64,000 nt of DNA from Anseranas semipalmata (Eukaryota > Chordata > Aves > Anseriformes > Anseranatidae). Under the pieces are notes generated by a model, which worked only from the letters and a program-made list of their open reading frames with translations, did not search any database and was not told the DNA's origin. The stretch covers positions 1,071,687 through 1,135,686 of the forward strand of contig VXAA01003386.1 in NCBI GenBank assembly GCA_013399115.1. The letters run 5' to 3'. This document shows positions 1 to 11,625 of this stretch, piece by piece (position 1 is the first letter of the stretch; each line of letters starts with the position of its first letter). The translations under genes and the position numbers were made by a program.

Positions 1-163
1 TAATGGTGCTCATAAGAATTTACTAGTGCTGAACTTTTCTGTATTACCGTAGTACCGTTTCCTCTGCTTCCGTGATACCAGTAAGGAAATTTGTTGTGCT
101 TGTATTTGCCTTCAAGCAAATGGCAGTCAATTGATTATTGAAGGAAAAAACTCTTAAAATTAC

Positions 164-211
164 GTTGCACTGATATATCTGGTAGTATGTATACATGTAT
201 ATCAGTGCAAC
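164..211. repeat. Perfect 14-bp-arm inverted repeat (hairpin)
   Basis: GTTGCACTGATATA at 164-177 is the exact reverse complement of TATATCAGTGCAAC at 198-211, with a 20-base loop that itself contains the palindrome ATGTATACAT. It would fold into a stable short hairpin on either strand. The stem is shorter than a microRNA precursor. Confidence 0.9.
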
Positions 212-1892
212 ATGCACATCCACATGCATGATATGTTAATGTACATTCATAATGCCTTCCCGTACATTGCATGCATGTGTGCATGCATGAATGAGTATAC
301 CAATTATTTATCCAATGTGTCTTTTTTCCATGAATAATATTTCTCATTGTTTTATTTTACCTGTTAAAGAAAAGCAGTGTCTTGGGAGGGAACAGGACAG
401 GCTATAGGTTTCTCATTCTGCCATTGGCAGTTTTGCAGACAAAACGATGGAGAACCAGCATTATCAGTGCTTTTACTGGATTCCAAATGCATGCATCCTA
501 TTTTTATTGATTTGCTTGATGCCAGGTAAAAGTGTCCTGCATTGCGCTATTGACAGAGATGTCATGAAGAAGTCCTTATGCCACTGGTTTGAGAATTATA
601 TTACCTTAAGTATTTTTTATCTCCTGGCAGCTTCAGTGTAAAACAAACCACACGGCTGACAGCCATAGTGGGTGTGCTCGGTGTTTACAGCAGAACTGAG
701 GCTGTAGGGGAAAAAGATGAAAATCTGTTGCAAAATGTTAAAATGGCTGCTGACTTGGAGGCCTCTGGGTTAGTTTTACATCCTCCCCAGTGTCCAAGAA
801 AATACAGTTTTACATGTAACAAGTTTTCTCCCCTTGGCTTTTTCCCTCTCTTGCTTCAATCAGTTTCCTGAAAGATTTGAGGACAGAAAACACTTTAGTT
901 ACAGGAGCTCTATTACTCCTAACATTCCTTTTTGCAATTGAATGTGGCACTGTATAGGATAATCTTGGTACTGGTGACTGCACAACAGGCAAGCCTATTC
1001 CTGTATAACTTGAGTCCTCTTTCCGTGCTTGCAGAGAGAAGTGCTGAACTTGCTTGTTCACAAATACCCTTCTGGGGGGTAAGCAATGCAGCAAAGAGCA
1101 CCTTTTCTGAAACGTTTCTCTCCTTTCCAGATGCTTGGGGTCCTTCTTACATTATATTTCATTGAAAGCAAAACCAAAATCTCAGGCAGGAGATTTTCCT
1201 TTCCTTTCTGAGCCTTTGTGTGCACTAGTTAGGACCACACTGCTCATTTAAATCCTTGTTCTTGCAAATAATCTCCCCTGTAAATGCTTTTGCCCTCAGT
1301 GGGATTCTGATCCAGCCTGCGGAATAGATTCAATATAAATATGTGAATAATAATGCTCAACCACATTGAGTGCTGCATGCTTGTGTCCATGACTGTAGAT
1401 ATTTACTTGTTTTTGTCTTCAGAGATGAACCAAATTTGGAAGCAGCATCTGATCATTTTAGTGAAATTCTGTTGCTTTTTATGTCCTTCCCCAGTTGCCT
1501 TGCCCTGAGGCATAGAAAAGATCAAGGCGTTTGCCCATGGACACACACTGACTTGAGTGAGCGGCTCACCATATTTGAACTCAGACAATCGTAGCTCGCC
1601 GCTTCCCGAAACAAGCTGCACATCACGCTGCCTCCCCAGCAGCATCCACGCTGACGTGTGCTTGCTCTCCGCAGGCTCAGAGTCCCTGGGCAGGCAGAGC
1701 TGCTGCTGTGGCAGTGGTGTCACCCAAGCCACCTCCCGGTTCCTTCCGGAGCAGCGACAGCCAACGGAGCAGGAGGGGTAGCTGCAGCGTGGCTGTTCTG
1801 TAGCGATCTCCTGGTGCTACGCTAGCCCGAGGTGACATGATCCTGCCCCAGGGAGCAGCCAGTCCCCAGCTGCTTCCAGAGCGGAGAAGCGT

Positions 1893-1915
1893 AAAGGTGG
1901 CTTCAAGCCACCTTT
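1893..1915. repeat. Near-perfect 23-base palindrome
   Basis: The arms AAAGGTGGCTT (1893-1903) and AAGCCACCTTT (1905-1915) are exact reverse complements around a single central C. No gene context is recognised. Confidence 0.9.
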
Positions 1916-3302
1916 GTTCTCCAGTGCTTGTCTTGCACCAAGCACGGGCGAGTCACAGGGGAGAATCTGGGCCAGAGTTTATGAAATGCTTTGCTGCAGA
2001 AACCTGCCCTCTCTGCAAAATGCGGCTCTGTTCTCAATGAGCTCATGTCTGAATGCCCTTTGCTTCTTGCCCTGAAAGAGGGGAGATGGAAAAGACTCCA
2101 GCGGAGATCCTGGCTCTGTCTGTTGTAAAAGCACCAATCTGTAACAGTGTCATCACCGGGCTGTCCTTCACTGCTTCCTCCACATCTCTGTCACTGTGCA
2201 CGCCGTAGGCTTGTGTCTCAGAAAAAGTCCTGCACAAAGCTGATAACCCCAGGACACAAGGCTGATGCGCAGTGGGAGCAGGAGGTGCTCTTACTGGCTG
2301 AGCATCTCTTTTTCTTTTCACAAGCAAAGCAGGCACTTGTAACAGGGATTTTTCCATTCATATCATCACATCCCTTCTTTAGCCCAGCCTTTGTGTCTGA
2401 AGCAGCCCACTTGCTCTCTCCTGTCCTAAGGTGATCGTACTTACACAACTGCATTTCCCCTCTCAGTTTGACACCCATCATGGTTTCCATGCCATGGAGC
2501 TAACCCTTTTCTTGCACTGCTAGCCAGGATCACTGCTAACCTCAGGGAGCCGCCTCATTCGTGCAGGAGACAAGTGCCAGCCTCATAAAAGTCACTTTCT
2601 GTCAGCAGCGTTGTTCAGGCAGTCCACTTCCAGCACTTCATTTCTATTCTCTGGCCCTTCCCAAGATTTCCTCCGTAACACCAGTGTTGCTGATGACACA
2701 CACGTTTCAGCTGGCTGGAGCACTTTTAATGGTTGGTTTTACTTGTCTGAAAAGAAAGAAGCATTTCTCCCTACCCAGTGGAAGTAAAGACTCTGCTAGG
2801 AAATGACATGAGGAGCATTCTGGTCAAAAGGAAACAACGAAAGTGACTAGGTAAGGCATGGAAGAGATTTTATTCAACACAAACAAAAAAGTACCTTTAC
2901 CAGGTGTGTGTCTGTGCTTGTTTATAAACCACACATTTGCTAAATGTGCCATGGATGCTGCACAGGAGCGTAAGTCCCATCAGGTCCTGCAGCAGTAGTA
3001 ATGCTCATTTTTTGCACTTTAGTTACTCACTTGAGAATATAATCTAAAAACTCCTGAAAGCTCCTCTAAGGGGCCACAGGTTGGGGTTTCTTTGGAATTT
3101 AGCCAGCAGAAAGTGGCTCAGCCTGGTAGCGATGCGAGGGGTATCGGCTCAGGCAAGGATGCCCCGTACCCAGTCCAGTCATGGAAAAGGCTGATAGGTT
3201 TTCATCAGAAATCTTCTGATGATTCTCTGATGACTTTCAGTCTGTTTGCTGCCCTGGCCTATGATTCATTCACCACATTATTGGTGAATTTATTTTATTA
3301 TT

Positions 3303-3319
3303 ATTATCATTATGATAAT
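3303..3319. repeat. 8-bp-arm AT-rich palindrome
   Basis: ATTATCAT and ATGATAAT flank a single T. The surrounding ATTATT and GATAAT repeats extend the low-complexity patch over about 3290-3335. Confidence 0.7.
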
Positions 3320-6295
3320 GATTTATGATAATGATGTTAAAATTCAGGTTTGGTTTACCACAGATTTGGAAACACAGGATAGCAGAGTTTAGTCCAAATA
3401 TGGAAAAGTACATTGTGGTCATCCATTTTGGGATCAAAACTCGAATAGCTTGGGATAGACTGGACACCCTCTGTTCACTTGAACCTACACACAATTTCAA
3501 TGTCACACAATGTAGTGATCTTGAATTCAAGTATCTGCCTAGATAGTCCCATGGCAGTGGTGGACAGAGCGGACAGAGTATCTTCATTCATTCTGCAGTT
3601 GAGAAGTGGAAATTACATGTCTTCCCTCTTCATTCTCTGCCTCTTCATTTTCTCTGGGAAAATCTTTTAACTAATTTATGGAGTAGTTATTCCGGTTTTG
3701 CACGTGTGCGAGTAAATGAGCATGTCATTTGTCTTTGTATGCATGAGGAAAAACTATTTTCTGACGGAAAGATAATGGAAACATATTGGGGTCGAGAGAA
3801 GGGTTCTGTTAGAAAAGCACAGCTTGACAAATACCATTCCTGCACACGAATCGGGGCTCATCCGCTCCAGACTTAAAAAAACACTGGGAGTCAGATTGTT
3901 GTTCCTAACTCAACATCTAAAAGTCAGACAAATAATTCAGGCTGAGCCGTCTCCATCCTGAGGAATAATAGATAACTGTTTCCCAAGGGTAATTCATGTC
4001 ACCATAGAATAGGTGGATGAGTCATCTTCTGGGGATGCTTATCTCTTGACATCAACTACAGCTACACAGGTAGCTTAGCATAAATGCCTGGTTCTCAGAC
4101 ATATAAACACAGTGAGAGAAACCCTGCCATACAGCCTACTGCTAGAATTAGGACTTAAAATGAGAATTTTAAAGGTTGCAGTTTCATAGCATTTAGAATA
4201 AACAGGCTTCCAATAAGAAGCAGCCCATCAACAGCAAGAACAACCCAAGCCAATGTGAAATTAAAAACAGCTTTCATTAAAGCCACCAAGAGAAAGTGTT
4301 TATACACATGGGAAGCATGTGTGGTCACTAAATAATATGGGATAATAACAATGAAAGAGATTAATGAGTAGGGGTAAGTGAGTAAATTATGCTGACAAGC
4401 CTTAGAGTTGAGCTGTTCAAGATGAAGGTTGCAACAGGCAGTGCCTGCAGTCAGGACATGTAACGTCCAGGTCAGAGCACTCCTTTCAGAGGCCTGTTGG
4501 AAAGACCTACAGAGTAATGCAAACTGAATTTATGATGCAAGATATATGATTAGGTGAGGTTAAGTTTGTAATTCTCTGTTGCCCAGGAGCTGTGAGCTGA
4601 TCATAGTGATTTTTGTTGCAATAAGAAAATGATGAACAGGCAAGCTGTAAAAATAACAGCACTGACAGTGTGAAAAATCCTGATTCCATATAAGCTGGAA
4701 AAAATAACTGCACATATAAGGTGGCATTCTGTACCTGGAAACACAGCAATTATTAATGCGTTTCTGAAATACATGGTATGGCACTGCATTAAAAGTTTAC
4801 TTCTGATTAATGTAAAGTGAAAGTGGCCTAATGCAGTATGTTATTTGTCCTGATAGATTCTGGAGCTTCTGCGAACAAATACTAAGGAAGCTGTGAAGCT
4901 GTCACATTTTGTAAAGGCTACTAAAAGGTTATAGATTTAGTTGCTACAATTCTAAAACGTAATCATGTTCTTAAGGCTTTTCTGTTCCCTGGGTGGGGTT
5001 TTCACAGACACTCGGGAGAAATTTTAAATGGAGTCTCTAACTCTTCCTGGTTTTAAATAGGGCAGCAGAGAGGGCACCGGTCTATAGTGGCACTGTATTT
5101 TACTGTCAAGGCTTGACAACAGTATCCCATATGTATCTAGCAGAAAACATTCTTAATGTCCCCCAAAACACAGCAACTCTGCTGTCTGAGATATCTACAT
5201 ATCATGAAATTCAGTGATGGAGCGAGGGCGGAGAGAGTCATCATGTTTAACCCATGACTACTGCATTTTTCATCCTTACAAGGATGTTAGACGCAATAAA
5301 ATGAATTCTCGCGGAAGTGTGCATCTCCCTGAAGTGGGCAAACGATAGGTTAAGAGAAAGCAAATGAAAGGTAAGATTAATAGCATTTATCATGGCAGAT
5401 AGACTAGCAGTTTGCTAATTAAAGATGTTAGAACATAGAAGCAGCCAAGGATCAGTGGCTTTTAATGAGGATGTTGTAGGGTGATTTAGGTCTAATTTTC
5501 TGCTTAATAAGGCTGGTTTAAAAAGTAATTTTGTTGGGATGTGACTCTCCTAAACCTGTTCATTATCAGTGATGGGACTTCACTTCAACACTCCAGGAAA
5601 TGTTGTGTTTAATTAATATTGTGTCGGCAAGTGGATATGCTGACAGATGAGAAAAAAATTGATGAAGAACTTTCAAGGACATTGACTTCATTACACAGCT
5701 TCATTATAGCCTGAATAACTGGCTAAATATGTCATTGGAAAGATAATGTCCCACTTTTAACTCTTCTCTGTGTGTTGTTGTTCATGTAAGGAAGCAGGGT
5801 ATATTTTTAAAATATCTGTTATTGGAAAAAAAAAATCAAGGGATCAGTTCTACAACATTTTCTCATTGATTCATTTTCTTTATGAGATTTTGAACTGATG
5901 GTGGACTATTGAAAGCAAAATACTGTAGATTATTTACACTAATTTATCAATCATTTTACCTGGACAGAATAAGACTTTACTAAGTGACGTTCTTCAATAT
6001 TGGGTAATTTTCCACAGCACTCCCAAGGCAAGGGTAGAAATTAATTTAAGATATTTTTATTTCTCAGCACAAAATAACATCCTGAGGTATATTGAATGAT
6101 TGACCAGTGTCTGAATATATCTGTTAATGGAGATTTATTTATATCTATCTAGCCAATTTGTCAACAGAAGGTCAATGAATGTTTTTCCATTTAAAGCCCA
6201 TGATCTTGTAAACAAACATACACTAACTTTATGCATCTGGCTTACTGAAGCCAAATTAAGTGTCCCCAAAGGTCCTAAATACTTTGCCTTTACAC

Positions 6296-6313
6296 GGGGG
6301 TGGGGGTGGGGGT
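6296..6313 (+). repeat. Short GGGGGT triplicate
   Basis: Three tandem GGGGGT units. There are three G tracts only, one short of an intramolecular quadruplex. Confidence 0.9.
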
Positions 6314-7107
6314 CAATTTTAGCAGTTTGAGTGAATCACAACACATTTGCGTATAGGCAAGGAAGGCTGCTTCACCCAGTGATGAGAGCAGAGGTCCTTA
6401 CTGGCACTGGCACTTGAGCCAGCAGTGCTTTTAATATCTCCCATGCAAAAAAAAGGGGTACGTGGAGGGGAATCTCAACCACATCTCTTCATCTCAGCTC
6501 AGAAGGGAGGTACACCAAAGAACACTAATTTCAGCCCTAACTTAGTGGGCTGAACTGCCAGTCTCTCCTTCTGCAGCATCCTTTGACTCTTTGAGGATTC
6601 TCTTTGCAAACAGACTCTCATCTTTGCCATGGCTACAGTTAAACTATGAGAAAGTCACCTCAGGAAACAATTCAGGGAGAGTTTACTAAGTTCAATTAAC
6701 CTTTGGACCAGGGGTCACTGTAATAGCTTGCAAAACACCCTCCACAACCTCACCAAACTTTCAACCAGAAAATATGGCAAAGGTAACCTGTTTCAGGCTG
6801 GGTGATGTGACCCAAGTGTGACCTTAGAGACTTCAGACTGGGGTCCTCCAATCTGTAATATAAGACTTTTTGGAGAAAGAAAAGAAGCTTCAGCTCTGAT
6901 CTTTTACACTGGGGTTGGGAGAGAAAAAAATATGTGTGTATTGAGCACAGGGTCTGGAGTATTTACATGGAAGATATACAAAAGCATCCAGAAGGTGTCT
7001 TACAATTTTTCTCAAGAAAATCAGGTCAAGCAGCAAACCACTGACTTTCCCTGGGTTTCAATTGCCTCTTCTTTGAGAAATAAGAGTGTTTAAAGAAGGA
7101 GAGGAAG

Positions 7108-7157
7108 AAAAAAAAAAAAAAAAAAAGATGAACCTTTGAGGCTTGAAAGCCTCAAAG
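7108..7157. repeat. A19 run followed by a perfect 11-bp-arm hairpin
   Basis: A homopolymer of 19 A (7108-7126) is followed seven bases later by CTTTGAGGCTT (7134-7144) and its exact reverse complement AAGCCTCAAAG (7147-7157), with a two-base centre. Right of it are further A-rich repeats of the GAAAGCAAAAG type. Confidence 0.88.
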
Positions 7158-9124
7158 CAAAAGACTTGAAAGCAAAAGCAGAAAAAAAAATGTTTTCAGT
7201 CTTAATCATTAGGGATATTAGCCAAGAGAAGAGGGCCAGACAGGGGAATGAGAAGAGGCGCTGACTGCAGGCGACAGCTGGAGTTTATCTGATGCGTCAG
7301 TTCTCTTTAGCACCTCCATTTTGTGCTGCTGTCACTTTCAGATGACGACTTTTACAGAATGGGATTCACTAAAGCGTCCTGCTATATCAGACCCATTACA
7401 CACTGGGTTTATCCCCATTGCTATATATGCCTTTACATTCATATTTCCCATAGCTACAAGGATACCCACACAGGAGAGCATGTGTCCGTGGAGCCATGGG
7501 CATGAGCGTGATTTGGCCCTCACCCAATACCTTTGAACTTTGCCCACATGCCAGCTAGCACTAAGAATGACTCATTATTTTTCTACCCTCGGTAATAAGG
7601 CAGGCAACATTCAGCCCAACTGTTCAGTGAAACAGTAGCAGATAGCATCCTGTCATCACAGCAAATCTGAATGCACTCCGGTACCTTATGCTGTCTAGAG
7701 AAACTCAATAAGGTATCCTGGGTTTGGAAAAGAGGAAGGGACAAATGAAAGCTGTCAATCTACACCTCAGTTTGCTACATCAGTGCATGTATAATGACTG
7801 CCCTCATGGGTAATTGTGGGATTAGAACCTCAGAGTTTAAATATCACACAGGGACATCTGTCAGTGGAGCACACCGTCGCCTGGCAGCAGTGTGATGCTC
7901 TTATGGGTCAGCCCCAGGAGGAAGGTGCCTGGGAGATGTAACACCGGCTAAGCCCATTAAACACGCAGCTCCTGAGAAAGTGGCTGTGGTTGTCCACTTG
8001 CAGGCATGGCTGGCCCGTTCTTGCACATGGAAAGGTGATGTGCAGAGCTGTTCTCACCACCCTCACTATGCAGGCCTTGGGAAAGCAGGGACCTTGCTCT
8101 TTAGTGGCAGCGGGAAATACCTGGGAAGTGGCATTGTAGGGTGCCATTAGATGTGCCATGACACATGCCATGATTTGTCAGGGATCTCTGATGGAAACAC
8201 ACCTAATATGGAGGCAGCAAGGGCCAAACAGCTCCTCGATGAAAGCTCAGGGTCTTACGCAACCTGCCTCCTGTGGCTGCCCACCCTGAACACCACAGCA
8301 TCTTCTCTCTCCTTATTCAGAGTCAGAGTCAGTTGTGTACCTGCAGTGGCAGAAATTTTCTGAATTGCTCATCTTTCAGCGTTTTGGGTGGCATGACAAG
8401 CACAAATCCTTAAGCGCAGAGGAGGCTACCCAGTTCATTCCTTCATACTGATCCCCATAAAAATGCTATTGGCCAGTAAGGGATTAAACAGCTTGTGAAT
8501 GAGGCTCAGGAAATATTTTGTGTCCGCAGTGGAAAGCACATTGAAGTGATATTGCTGCCTATAGGGTTGCCCATCCACGTGCTCTGCCAGCACCTGCAGA
8601 TGGAAATCACTGCATGCTCTCATCCTGGGACATTATAATTCATGTCTAACTAACGAAAGGAGTCTACCCTATTATTAACCACTTAGTGCACTTTGTTTCT
8701 TGTGATTTAGTTGGTTATCTGCCATCCTGAGTAAAATCCTGCTGTGCAGGATTTGGTCCTTGGTTTGCCAATGGTTGGATAGCCAGAGATACCACAAGGA
8801 CTCCTAAAACAGCAGCCTCTGTTACCTTAGTCAATGGAGAGATATGCCTTACCTATTTACCCGCATCTGATGGCATTGGTTGTGTATTAGTGCTGGTCCA
8901 TGCCCTGATGTAAATTATGCACACCGTATGGCTTGCCATTCTCTGCGGATGTCTGGTTTTTAATAGCTTTATCTGTGCTACCTGTGTAAATAATGAAGGC
9001 CGGTGTCTGGTCACTGACCCGGGCTAGCCAGCCGGAAAAGGCCCCATTTGTGCTCGTTCCCTCCGAGCCGATCGCCAGGGCATAACAACCACCTCATCCC
9101 AGCTGCAGGACCTGGCACCCTGGC

Positions 9125-9154
9125 ACTTCTTGCCCTAATCTCAGGGCAAGAAGT
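9125..9154. repeat. Perfect 12-bp-arm inverted repeat
   Basis: ACTTCTTGCCCT (9125-9136) and AGGGCAAGAAGT (9143-9154) are exact reverse complements with a six-base loop. Confidence 0.9.
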
Positions 9155-10496
9155 TCAGCCTGTGTTTTCCCAAAAGCCCTTAGCTGCCACATGCAACATC
9201 CATCTTGTTTTTCACTTTCAACACTTTGCCTGGTATCTTCTGACCTCAGCCAAACTGATGTGCAAAACCTGGTGGAAAAGTTTTTCAGAGGCTGTTGGGC
9301 TCAGTGTGGGTTGAGAGCCTCTGGTGACTTTACCTCTGTCCATGTGGCCATGTATGGAGCTAAATCTGTCTAAAAGTTGGCTAAATCATTGCAATGAGGG
9401 GAGCAGAGCCAAACCTTTGCTCAGTGCTACCCAGACCGAGAGGTCTGCGTTCCCCACCGCGGGCACTGCTCTCCAGCTTAGACGCGAGATGCTCATCTCG
9501 GGGACTGCTGGCTTCCACGTGACAGCAGGACACAGGTTTTTTTTCTGCCTTTGCTCTTCATGTTCCTTAGCTTGCCACTTAATTGTTCTCTGACAAAGGG
9601 GCTAATTAATTCATATGCAGGGCAATTAAAACACATTGCACGTGATCAGTTTTGCAGCACCGACAATGAAGCAGTACAGAGAGCAGCCCTGAACAGGGGG
9701 AAGGACACATTCCCACTTGCTTTCTGATCTTGTGCCGAACCTGTGGATGAGGCTGAATCCAGGACATGCGAAATGTTCAGACCAAACTCAGGCAACCTGG
9801 AGAAAGAGAAGGATGCAGTTTTGGAGATAAGTAGCCTGGTTCATCCTCACTCCATCCCCTCCAGGACAAAGGAGCAGGTGTACATCTGGAAGCATGGGGT
9901 AGTAGCAGCACGTGTATGTAAGCGGTATGTGTGCTTGCTCCCAACAACAGCCTGTTGCTCATTTGTGTGGTTTCTTGAGTATCTCAACTGAGAATTCACC
10001 TTCTGGGCTGGTGCAGTCCCTCAGCATACACTCAATAAATATTTGGATGGACTTTCAAAACCAAATGCTATCAGAAATTTGGCTATTTGTAGGCTCTGTC
10101 CTGTTGTACAATGTAACCCAGTACACTGCAGAATTATATAATTATCAGATATCCTTGAGTTGAATATTTTGTAACACCGAAATCAAAAGTGTGTTCTTAT
10201 TAACATCCCAAATGTACTAAGTGTTTAGTAAATACTGGAAGATACATTTCTTGCCCCAGAGAACATAGTCTGAAGAATTAATATTGATTCTAGACAAATC
10301 AATGTTTGCTTACTAAAATCATGTGCTGAATACTTTATAGCACCCACACAGCTGCAGGGGTATTGCAAGCTGTGTCTCCCTGTGATGCCGTCAAACACAG
10401 CACAAGTCTGTATTCAAGGCTTCACCTTACCCTGCAGCTCTAAAATTGTGGCAATAACGTTACTTAACAACATCTCCCGTCAGGAACAGTGAAGGT

Positions 10497-10513
10497 AAAA
10501 AAAAAAAAAAAAT
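10497..10513 (+). repeat. A17 run
   Basis: A homopolymer of 17 A in AT-rich non-coding DNA. Confidence 0.95.
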
Positions 10514-10589
10514 TAGACTTTTCTTGCAGATCCCCAGTGGGTTTCTTTTAGGCAAGGGCTATGTACATTAATACAAATCATATTTTATG

Positions 10590-11060
10590 TTACTCACAGG
10601 ACATAGAGATAATCAGAAAGCTATCTTCATAAACAGAGGGTTATTCATAATCCCTCACATGGCATTTCAATTATCATCCTGATGACGAAGTGACATTATG
10701 GATGAGGTTGTGATTAAATTTTCTTGTGTAATGACCCTAAGTAAATCTTTGCAATTTTCATTTTGCAGAGATTTAATATAGATTGGTGGCCTGTTGTTTG
10801 GCCCCTGTTTAATCCAAAATCGCTCATTAAATTGGGACCAGTAAACATCTGATGATTGCATTTCATGGGCAGAGCTATGAATTTAACATATTAAATCTAC
10901 ATTCCAGATGGATATAAGCATCTGTTCTCATTATGGTTATTGGTGTTAATCTGAAACCCTGACCTGTTTCTCCTGACATTACTCATATTAAATTCAATCC
11001 CAAATTCTAACAAATATTGGCATGAGGGCACAAGGTAGTTAAAATACCTTCACGTGCACA
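10590..11060. promoter_or_regulatory. Candidate conserved non-coding block
   Basis: An AT-rich, non-repetitive block with many TAAT and ATTA cores and TTTAATCC, TGATTGCA and GTTAAT type motifs, without simple-sequence character. Composition and motif density resemble conserved developmental non-coding elements. There is no direct proof. Confidence 0.25.
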
Positions 11061-11379
11061 TAATCCGGTGAAAGGTTAACTGCAGAAATTAGGGGACAGA
11101 TAACATGAGCCGCTTTCTTGTTCTCTGAAGGTGGCTTTCATTGCTGTAGCACATAAAACAACTGTTTTTGTTTTCCTGAATAAAAATAAATAAATAAACA
11201 AACACCTGAAAAATCCCAGTAGCCAATTCCATTTGACCATGGAATTGCTAATCACCCAGTTTGAGCCATATTCTTTACAGAGGGGCACATCCCTAATTTG
11301 TAAATCTGATTTGTCACTAAATCTCTGCAGAGTTTGACCCAGCATCTTGCAGGCACTCGTCTGGCTGTGGCTTCAGAGC

Positions 11380-11625
11380 CAGTCAGCTGAAAGTCAAATT
11401 AATCGGTGACTTCCAAAGACCATTAGGAAGAAGATATTTGTTACAGGACTGCTGAGAGCTTCTGCGCACTGAATGATTCATGTTTATTGCAGCCTGAGCA
11501 TTTATTTATTAGATTGCTCAGTGTAATGGGAAATTTAAAATGACACACATTGTATTACAAGGAGGCTTAGCAAAATATTATCTCCCTGTTATTGTAAATC
11601 AAACAATTCTCAATGTCAGCTTGGA
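11380..11625. promoter_or_regulatory. Candidate conserved non-coding block
   Basis: This block contains TGTTTATTG (forkhead-type), ATGATTCAT, CAAATTAATC and TATTGTAAATCAAACAATT motifs. It is non-repetitive and non-coding. Its status rests on motif density only. Confidence 0.25.

Larger units (their letters stand above)
1..8600. other. Gene-free DNA, left end
   Basis: No coding exon, RNA gene or transposon was recognised on either strand. Open frames stay at or below about 109 codons with no family resemblance. About 4-6.3 kb is AT-rich and unremarkable. Inverted repeats, the G-rich triplicate and the A run are listed separately. Confidence 0.6.
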
